Assembly (NCBI GenBank): GCA_017616955.1
Contig: JAFZXD010000298.1
Location: 1-11,774 of the forward strand
DNA length: 11,774 nt
Direction: 5' to 3'
Source: Eubacterium sp.
GTDB lineage: Bacteria > Bacillota > Clostridia > Lachnospirales > Lachnospiraceae
A program made the translations under genes and the position numbers. A model generated the notes under the pieces. The model did no database searches and was not told where the DNA came from. It was given only the letters and a program-made list of their open reading frames with translations. Positions 6,449 through 11,774 of this stretch are shown in pieces (positions within the stretch are counted from its first letter, which is position 1; every line of letters begins with the position of its first letter).

Positions 6449-6919
6449 GTGGACGAAGAAAAAATCAGATTAATGACAAGGATCACCATATACGAACAAA
6501 AACAGGATATGAATGATCTAATTCTCAGTAGGTATTATAAGGAAGATTACGTTAAGTTTGGCTGCCTTAAAACACTTGTAGTAACAACTATCTGTTACTG
6601 GATGTGTATCGCTGCCTACATTCTTCTCAGATTCGATCAGTTTTTGGAAGAACTTAATAGCATGGACTATTTTAAGGTTATCGGAGGACTGATGACCGGA
6701 TATATAATAGTCATGGTCGTATTCTATATATATGCTTTTATAGTATATAATTACAAATACTCCAAGGCAAAACCTAGACTTATAGCTTATAACAAAATGC
6801 TTAAAAAGCTGATAAGGCTTTATGAAGCTGAAGAAGCACATGAGGATGTGCTTAAGGGCAGAGTAAAGGTTTATTCTGAGATAGGTGGAGACGATAACGA
6901 CGTACGGAGGATGAATTAA
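6449..6919 (+). CDS. Small two-pass membrane protein of unknown function
   Basis: I do not recognise this 156-residue protein. It has two hydrophobic segments, at about residues 41-61 and 76-100, joined by a short acidic loop. Both termini would then lie on the same side, probably the cytoplasm. The N-terminal 35 residues and the segment at 105-135 are charged and likely helical (KAKPRLIAYNKMLKKLIRLY), and the C-terminus is acidic and hydrophilic. The start is GTG, supported by an AGGGG site (6437-6441) 7 nt upstream. The stop TAA shares its last base with the ATG of the next gene (TAATG), so the two are translationally coupled and probably act together. As first gene of the cdaA-cdaR operon, it may concern membrane or envelope homeostasis; that is context only. 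Confidence 0.75.
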   Translation: MDEEKIRLMTRITIYEQKQDMNDLILSRYYKEDYVKFGCLKTLVVTTICYWMCIAAYILLRFDQFLEELNSMDYFKVIGGLMTGYIIVMVVFYIYAFIVYNYKYSKAKPRLIAYNKMLKKLIRLYEAEEAHEDVLKGRVKVYSEIGGDDNDVRRMN

Positions 6920-8067
6920 TGTCTGGATTATTAGAATTAAAGAATACTATAAGAGGGTTCTGCAGAAAGCAGGATGAGATTGTAACTCCTGCACTCAGAT
7001 TTGTATGGTCACTGATCATATTTATGTCTTTACAGAAACTTTTTAATTACTCATCTCTTGGAGCAAAATCAGAAGTTACTATTCTGTTAGCTGTATTATC
7101 AGCACTTCTTCCGGACGGATTTATGTTCTTTATGGCAGGTGCTCTGATAGCACTTCATTGTTTCAGTATATCACCTATTGTGGGCGGAGTATTTGTTCTT
7201 CTTTTCATAGTTATGTACTGTACATATGTAAGATTCTTTCCGAATTATGCATATGCTTTACTTCTCGTACCTGTTTTCTATGTTTTGAAGATTCCGTTTG
7301 CTGCACCTATAATTATTGCTATTATTGTAGGAATTGGTGGAGCTGTTCCATCAGTATTTGGAGTGATCCTTTATTATTTCTCAGAGTCTGCAGCTACTAT
7401 CAAGCATCTTCTTGCTACAGAAAATATTGATAAAGAGATAGATGCAATGAAGCAGATCTCAGAAGTATTCTTAAATAATAAGGAAATGTACACTGTCTGT
7501 GTGATATTTGCTATGACAGTTATTGTAACATCGCTTCTTGCTAAACTTACATTTAACTATGGCGTATATATTGCTATCGCTGCAGGAACTATCGTGAATA
7601 TAATCGGTTCAATAGTAGCGGGAGCTATCACAGGAAAAGACGTTGATATGGGTCTTGTTCTTGTAGGAAGTATTGTAGGTGCTCTTATAGCTCTTGTAGT
7701 AAGATTCGGACAAGGTATACTCGACTACAAGCATGTGGAAAGAGTTCAGTTTGAAGATGATGATTACTACTACTACGTGAAAGCAGTTCCTAAGATTGAT
7801 TCTGAAAAGAAAGAATATAAGAAAAGATCTGTTAAGAAGCAGTCTGAAGAAATGCAGGATTTAGACGAGATGGACAAGATGTTTGAGATGCCTGAAATGA
7901 GACAGACTCCATCACCTGTCCAGAATTTTAATGAGATGCCGGGATCACTTGATATACCACCTGTAAATGAGCCAAAGAAGTCTGGGCTTCATCTTTCGGG
8001 CGATTCAAACTCTAGCAGAGGTATTCAGATGCCACCCGGATATAACGGCATGAATGATTTTCAGTAA
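6919..8067 (+). CDS. Polytopic membrane protein with long cytoplasmic tail, unknown function
   Basis: I do not recognise a named family for this 382-residue protein. The first 265 residues hold about eight or nine membrane segments (roughly 26-40, 53-83, 85-105, 110-153, 190-209, 214-236 and 244-263). Between them is a hydrophilic loop at about 155-188. The second half repeats Gly-rich helices (AGTIVNIIGSIVAGAITG, 222-239), as in transporters or channels. After the last segment comes a tail of about 118 residues. It contains a Tyr cluster (DDDYYYYVKAVPK, 280-292), a Lys-rich patch (297-307) and a Met/Glu/Pro-rich, low-complexity end with TPSP at 330-333. It overlaps the upstream small membrane gene by 1 nt and precedes cdaA by 36 nt. 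A partner or regulator of c-di-AMP synthesis, or a transporter, are both possible. The function is unknown. Confidence 0.8.
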   Translation: MSGLLELKNTIRGFCRKQDEIVTPALRFVWSLIIFMSLQKLFNYSSLGAKSEVTILLAVLSALLPDGFMFFMAGALIALHCFSISPIVGGVFVLLFIVMYCTYVRFFPNYAYALLLVPVFYVLKIPFAAPIIIAIIVGIGGAVPSVFGVILYYFSESAATIKHLLATENIDKEIDAMKQISEVFLNNKEMYTVCVIFAMTVIVTSLLAKLTFNYGVYIAIAAGTIVNIIGSIVAGAITGKDVDMGLVLVGSIVGALIALVVRFGQGILDYKHVERVQFEDDDYYYYVKAVPKIDSEKKEYKKRSVKKQSEEMQDLDEMDKMFEMPEMRQTPSPVQNFNEMPGSLDIPPVNEPKKSGLHLSGDSNSSRGIQMPPGYNGMNDFQ

Positions 8068-8103
8068 AAACTCGTAGACTGCATCAGGTAAGACAGGAGA
8101 TAT

Positions 8104-8979
8104 ATGGAAGCTTTATGGACGATCATCCATTCATATCTGGGAGATATCTATTTCCCGGATATAAAATGGACAGATGTTATAGACATTCTGATAATTGCAT
8201 ATGTACTATATCGCGTCCTTTTATGGATTAAGACGAGCCGGGCATGGACCCTTCTGAGGGGTATTCTTGTTGTGGCTCTTTTTCTGCTTATTGCGGTTAT
8301 TTTCAGATTCAACACTATCGTATGGATAGCGAAGAATCTCATAAAGGTATTCCTTCTCACCACGATCATTCTGTTCCAGCCGGAACTGAGACGAGCGCTG
8401 GATGAGCTGGGACGAAAGAGGATATTTACAAAACTCCTCAACTTTGATATTCCAAAGGTTCTGGAAGAAAACAGTCTGAATGATAAGTCGATATACGAAC
8501 TTGTTAAGACTGCTATGAAGCTTTCCAAGGATAAGACAGGAGCACTTATTGTAATAGAGCATGAGACTCCTCTGGGTGAATATATAAATACCGGAATAAG
8601 TCTCGATGCGACACTTACACATCAGCTTCTTATTAATATATTTGAGAAGAATACACCACTCCATGACGGAGCTGTGATTGTAAAGAATAACAGAGTAGTT
8701 GCTGCTACGTGTTATCTTCCGCTTACAGAGAGAAGAGATATAGCAAAGTCTCTCGGAACAAGACACAGAGCCGGACTTGGAATAAGTGAAGTATCTGATA
8801 GTATGACCATTATCATTTCGGAGGAAACAGGTGGTATCTCTGTTGCAATGGGAGGTACTCTGTATCAGGATCTTGATGAAGACGGTCTCAGAAAGCAGTT
8901 ATCGAAACTTCAGGTGGTAAAAGATGACAAAACTTCCAGAGTGAAGATCTTTGTGAAGGGAGGTCATTGGAATGAATAA
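8104..8979 (+). CDS. cdaA: Membrane diadenylate cyclase CdaA (c-di-AMP synthase)
   Basis: This enzyme makes c-di-AMP from two ATP. In Firmicutes that messenger governs potassium and osmolyte transport and cell-wall homeostasis. The 291-residue protein has three N-terminal membrane helices (about 24-41, 51-68 and 73-91) and a DisA_N catalytic domain (about 105-265). The hallmark motifs are present: GALIVIE (146-152), DGA (188-190, in PLHDGAVIV), RHR (220-222, in GTRHRAGLGIS) and SEETGGIS (239-246). The catalytic site therefore looks intact. The length is slightly above the roughly 270 residues of Bacillus and Listeria CdaA. ATG 8104 follows AGGAGA (8095-8100) at short spacing. The 3' end overlaps cdaR by 8 nt, which couples enzyme and regulator. 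It is the third gene of the operon that starts at 6449. Confidence 0.97.
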   Translation: MEALWTIIHSYLGDIYFPDIKWTDVIDILIIAYVLYRVLLWIKTSRAWTLLRGILVVALFLLIAVIFRFNTIVWIAKNLIKVFLLTTIILFQPELRRALDELGRKRIFTKLLNFDIPKVLEENSLNDKSIYELVKTAMKLSKDKTGALIVIEHETPLGEYINTGISLDATLTHQLLINIFEKNTPLHDGAVIVKNNRVVAATCYLPLTERRDIAKSLGTRHRAGLGISEVSDSMTIIISEETGGISVAMGGTLYQDLDEDGLRKQLSKLQVVKDDKTSRVKIFVKGGHWNE

Positions 8980-10222
8980 GAAAAATAAGTTATTCGATCA
9001 TATAGCGCTGAAGATACTCGCTTTATTGATATCATTTGTTTTATGGATAGTAGTTACCAATATCGCAGATCCGACCACAACAAAGAATATCCAGGATATT
9101 CCGGTTGAAATGCTTAATGCAGACACGATAGCCGGAGACAATAAGGTCTTTGATATAACCGGTGGTAAAACTGTAAGTATCTGGGTAAAGGGACCAAGAT
9201 CTGTTGTTGAAGATATGAGTGAATCAAGTTTTGTGGCTACAGCAGATCTGTCTCAGCTTTCTGTTGCAAATTCCACAACCATAAATGTTCAGCCAAGTTC
9301 TTCAGTAAAACCTGCAGATGCTAAGAAGATAAGTATCATTAAGATAAATAACTATGTGACTCTTTCGATTGATGAGGCAGTAGAGAAGACTATTCCGGTT
9401 GTTGTAAAGACAGATGGAAAGGCTCTCTCAGGTCGTGCTATCGGAAAAGCAACAGCAACTCCGGACGCTATTACCGTAACCGGACCGGCAACTGTTCTTG
9501 CAAATGTTGTCGAAGCTCGTGCATTTGTAGATGTAAACGGCATAGGCACGGATATGGATTTAAGTGTTGATGTAGGTCTTGTTGACGGATACGGAGCTGC
9601 AGTTGAAACAGATAACATAGATATGTCTGTATCTGAGGTAAGAGTCAGTATTCCGGTTTATAATACAAAGACTATTCCTGTAAATGTAGCAACCAAAGGA
9701 GATCCTGCAGACGGATATAAGATAAGAAAGATACAGTACAATCCTTCGGATATTCTCATATGCGGAGAACAGGAAGATCTTAAAGAAATCAGTTCGATAG
9801 AAATCGACGATATTTATGTTACATCAGCGACTGAAAATATCGATAAGAGTGTTAATGTTAACGATTATCTTCCTGAAGGAATATACGTTGTAGACGAAGC
9901 ACAGAATGTGATAGCCTTAAGCGTAAAGATTGAGAAGATGGTTGAAAAACCGATTCCTATCGAAAAAGAAAGTATCGATATACAAAACAAAAATCCTGAT
10001 TATAAGTATGAAATAAAGTCTCAAGATCTTATTGAGATAAAACTATTCGGATTCCAGGAGCATATAGCTGATATAACGCTCGAGCAGCTTGATCCTAGTA
10101 TCAATGTTGCAGATCTGGAACCGGGTGAATATGAGCTTACAATAGCATTCAAAGATTCTGAAACATTCGTAGTTAAAGGCACTTACAGTGTTACTGTGGA
10201 GGTGAAGGAGAAAGATGAATGA
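8972..10222 (+). CDS. cdaR: CdaR/YbbR-domain regulator of CdaA
   Basis: CdaR is the membrane-anchored partner that modulates CdaA activity from the outer face of the membrane. The 416-residue protein has one N-terminal transmembrane helix (about 11-30), followed by four extracellular YbbR repeats of about 90 residues each: roughly 37-128, 129-222, 223-315 and 316-410. Repeat starts are recognisable by recurring xxKxIPV segments: VEKTIPVVV, TKTIPVNV and VEKPIPI. There is no catalytic motif, as expected. GGGAGG (8958-8963) lies 8 nt before ATG 8972, inside the end of cdaA. The 3' end overlaps the sirtuin gene by 8 nt, again in an ATGAATGA-type junction. In many Firmicutes cdaR is followed by glmM; here that place is taken by the sirtuin gene. 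Confidence 0.95.
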   Translation: MNKKNKLFDHIALKILALLISFVLWIVVTNIADPTTTKNIQDIPVEMLNADTIAGDNKVFDITGGKTVSIWVKGPRSVVEDMSESSFVATADLSQLSVANSTTINVQPSSSVKPADAKKISIIKINNYVTLSIDEAVEKTIPVVVKTDGKALSGRAIGKATATPDAITVTGPATVLANVVEARAFVDVNGIGTDMDLSVDVGLVDGYGAAVETDNIDMSVSEVRVSIPVYNTKTIPVNVATKGDPADGYKIRKIQYNPSDILICGEQEDLKEISSIEIDDIYVTSATENIDKSVNVNDYLPEGIYVVDEAQNVIALSVKIEKMVEKPIPIEKESIDIQNKNPDYKYEIKSQDLIEIKLFGFQEHIADITLEQLDPSINVADLEPGEYELTIAFKDSETFVVKGTYSVTVEVKEKDE

Positions 10223-10985
10223 TGAGATCAAAAAACTTCAGGAAGCAATAGACGAATCTGAGTATATAGTTTTCTTTGGCGGAGCCGGTGTTTCTACAGA
10301 AAGTGGTATTCCGGATTTCAGAAGCCAGGACGGATTATATAATCAAAAGTATAAGTATCCGCCTGAAGAGATAGTAAGTCACAGTTTCTTCGTAAGAAAC
10401 ACAGAGCAGTTTTATGATTTTTATAAAGATAAGATGCTCGCACCGGATGCAAAGCCGAATGCGGCTCATTATAAGCTTGCTGAACTTGAGAAGGCAGGTA
10501 AGCTTAAGGCTGTCATAACTCAGAATATAGACGGTCTTCATCAGGCTGCCGGAAGTAAAGAAGTTCTTGAACTTCATGGTTCAGTGCTTAGAAATTACTG
10601 TACGAAATGCGGAAAAGAATTCAGCAGTACAGAAGATGATGTTAATGCCGGTATTAAGTATATACTTGCATCGGACGGGATTCCCAAATGTGATAATGTT
10701 GTGAACGGTAAAGTTTGCGGTGGTGTTGTCAGACCGGATGTAGTACTATATGAAGAAGGTCTGGACAATAACGTGATTACCAGGGCTATAAGTCACATCT
10801 CTCGTGCCGATATGCTGATAATCGGAGGTACATCTCTGGTGGTTTACCCTGCAGCAGGATTTATTAGTTATTTCAAGGGTAAGCATCTGGCGGTTTTGAA
10901 TATGGCATCAACCAGCCGTGATTCGGAAGCCGACATAGTTATCAGAGAGAAGATAGGAAAAGTATTTTCGCAGATAAATGTTTAA
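10215..10985 (+). CDS. cobB: NAD-dependent protein deacylase, SIR2/CobB family
   Basis: Sirtuins remove acyl groups from lysines using NAD+, releasing nicotinamide and O-acyl-ADP-ribose. At 256 residues this is a compact bacterial form of normal length. The NAD-binding motif GGAGVSTESGIPDFRS covers 22-37. QNIDGLHQ (103-110) and HGS with catalytic His121 follow. A zinc module has Cys129, Cys132, Cys159 and Cys168. GTSLVVYPAAGF (205-216) closes the Rossmann site. All expected catalytic residues are present. The reading frame starts within the last codons of cdaR, with AAGGAG (10205-10210) upstream. It is the last gene of the operon, and co-translation with cdaAR suggests, without proving, a shared physiological role. 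Typical targets in bacteria are acetylated metabolic enzymes such as acetyl-CoA synthetase. The acyl specificity cannot be read from the sequence. Confidence 0.95.
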   Translation: MNDEIKKLQEAIDESEYIVFFGGAGVSTESGIPDFRSQDGLYNQKYKYPPEEIVSHSFFVRNTEQFYDFYKDKMLAPDAKPNAAHYKLAELEKAGKLKAVITQNIDGLHQAAGSKEVLELHGSVLRNYCTKCGKEFSSTEDDVNAGIKYILASDGIPKCDNVVNGKVCGGVVRPDVVLYEEGLDNNVITRAISHISRADMLIIGGTSLVVYPAAGFISYFKGKHLAVLNMASTSRDSEADIVIREKIGKVFSQINV

Positions 10986-11023
10986 AATGTCATTTGACGC
11001 GAAAAATCATTTAAGAGGAACTA

Positions 11024-11041
11024 ATTCCCGCGAGAGGGAAT
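11024..11041 (+). other. Hairpin without U-run between sirtuin and glyA
   Basis: ATTCCC (11024-11029) pairs perfectly with GGGAAT (11036-11041) around loop GCGAGA. An A-rich stretch follows rather than T residues, so it is not a canonical terminator for the + strand. It lies 31 nt before the glyA start and could be an operator, an mRNA processing or stability element, or a weak terminator. I found no convincing promoter in the 87-nt gap. Confidence 0.4.
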
Positions 11042-11072
11042 ATAGATAAAAAATAAAATGGAGGACATTTAA

Positions 11073-11774
11073 ATGTTTGATTTTGAAGAGATTGTAAAAG
11101 TTGATCCTGAGGTTGCAGCTGCTATGACTGACGAAATTAATCGTCAGAATCGTAATCTTGAGCTGATAGCTTCTGAAAATATAGCTTCTAAAGCTGTTAT
11201 GGCAGCTATGGGAAGCCCACTCACAAATAAATACGCTGAGGGTTATCCGGGAAAGAGATACTATGGTGGATGTGAGTATGTTGACGTAGTTGAAGATCTT
11301 GCAAGAGAAAGAGCTAAAGAGCTTTTCGGAGCTGAGTATGCAAATGTACAGCCTCACTCTGGTGCTCAGGCTAACATGGCAGTATTTTTCGCTACAATGG
11401 AGCCGGGAGATACATTTATGGGTATGAACCTTGATCACGGCGGACACCTTACACATGGTTCACCTGTTAACATGTCAGGTAAATACTTCAATGCAGTTCC
11501 TTACGGTGTAAATGACGAGGGACGTATTGATTATGATAATGTACTTGCTATAGCTAAGGAAGCTCGTCCAAAGCTTATCGTTGCCGGTGCATCAGCATAT
11601 GCAAGAGAGATAGATTTCAAGAAGATGCGTGAGATAGCTGATGAAGTAGGAGCTATTCTTATGGTAGATATGGCACATATCGCAGGTCTTGTTGCTGCAG
11701 GCTATCACATGAGCCCTATACCTTATGCAGATATTACAACAACTACAACACATAAGACACTTCGCGGACCAAGA
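11073..11774 (+). CDS. glyA: Serine hydroxymethyltransferase, 5' part, cut by the window end
   Basis: SHMT is a PLP enzyme that interconverts serine plus tetrahydrofolate with glycine plus 5,10-methylene-tetrahydrofolate, feeding one-carbon metabolism. The 234 codons present have no stop and run off the edge; family members have about 410-430 residues, so roughly 57 percent is seen. Visible motifs are [11 protein letters not shown] (29-39), [16 protein letters not shown] (51-66), [14 protein letters not shown] (92-105), [10 protein letters not shown] (196-205) and the PLP-lysine segment [10 protein letters not shown], with Lys228 forming the Schiff base. ATG 11073 is preceded by a perfect GGAGG (11060-11064) at 8 nt spacing. 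It follows the sirtuin gene by 87 nt with no clear terminator between them, so read-through from the cdaA operon is possible. Confidence 0.97.
   Translation, partial: MFDFEEIVKVDPEVAAAMTDEINRQNRNLELIASENIASKAVMAAMGSPLTNKYAEGYPGKRYYGGCEYVDVVEDLARERAKELFGAEYANVQPHSGAQANMAVFFATMEPGDTFMGMNLDHGGHLTHGSPVNMSGKYFNAVPYGVNDEGRIDYDNVLAIAKEARPKLIVAGASAYAREIDFKKMREIADEVGAILMVDMAHIAGLVAAGYHMSPIPYADITTTTTHKTLRGPR

Noticed and set aside
9352..9618. Minus-strand open frame inside cdaR
   Set aside because: Shadow of the well-supported YbbR-repeat coding frame; no ribosome site and a biased composition.
10994..11022. glyA promoter beginning with TTGACG
   Set aside because: No acceptable -10 hexamer occurs at 15-19 nt spacing.

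Overview
The window looks like a chromosomal stretch of a low-GC, Gram-positive anaerobe of the Clostridia, most likely a rumen or gut Lachnospiraceae relative (Butyrivibrio, Pseudobutyrivibrio or Roseburia type). Three things point there: a classical T-box leader in front of thrS, a lipoprotein sugar-binding protein paired with a GGDEF protein, and a cdaA-cdaR pair preceded by membrane proteins of unknown function. Codon use and the strong GGAGG-type ribosome binding sites fit. The genus is an inference, because no rRNA or other marker is present. Every gene lies on the + strand.

Layout. (i) 1-239: a promoter, one tRNA-Pro with anticodon AGG, and its terminator. (ii) 241-4020: an accessory carbohydrate and signalling block. 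It holds an intracellular GH32 fructosidase that lacks most of its C-terminal beta-sandwich. Then, behind its own promoter, come a lipoprotein type I sugar-binding protein and a two-pass membrane diguanylate cyclase 4 nt downstream. No transporter permease or ATPase accompanies the binding protein, so a sensing role is plausible. (iii) 4052-6327: a promoter, a T-box riboswitch with a threonine specifier, thrS for a ThrRS without the N-terminal TGS domain, and a terminator-like hairpin. (iv) 6334-10985: a tightly packed operon of two unrecognised membrane proteins, the c-di-AMP synthase cdaA, its regulator cdaR (four YbbR repeats) and a sirtuin-type deacylase. Most junctions overlap or nearly overlap. 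(v) 11073-11774: the first 234 codons of glyA, running off the window.

How the parts fit. The T-box should let thrS be read through only when uncharged tRNA-Thr accumulates. The binding protein and GGDEF protein could turn an extracellular sugar signal into c-di-GMP, and the operon downstream makes c-di-AMP, so the two dinucleotide messengers have their synthases about 4 kb apart. I found no CRISPR array, insertion sequence, prophage gene or recognisable attachment site. The best candidates for something new are the binding-protein/diguanylate-cyclase pair and the two unknown membrane proteins coupled to cdaAR.
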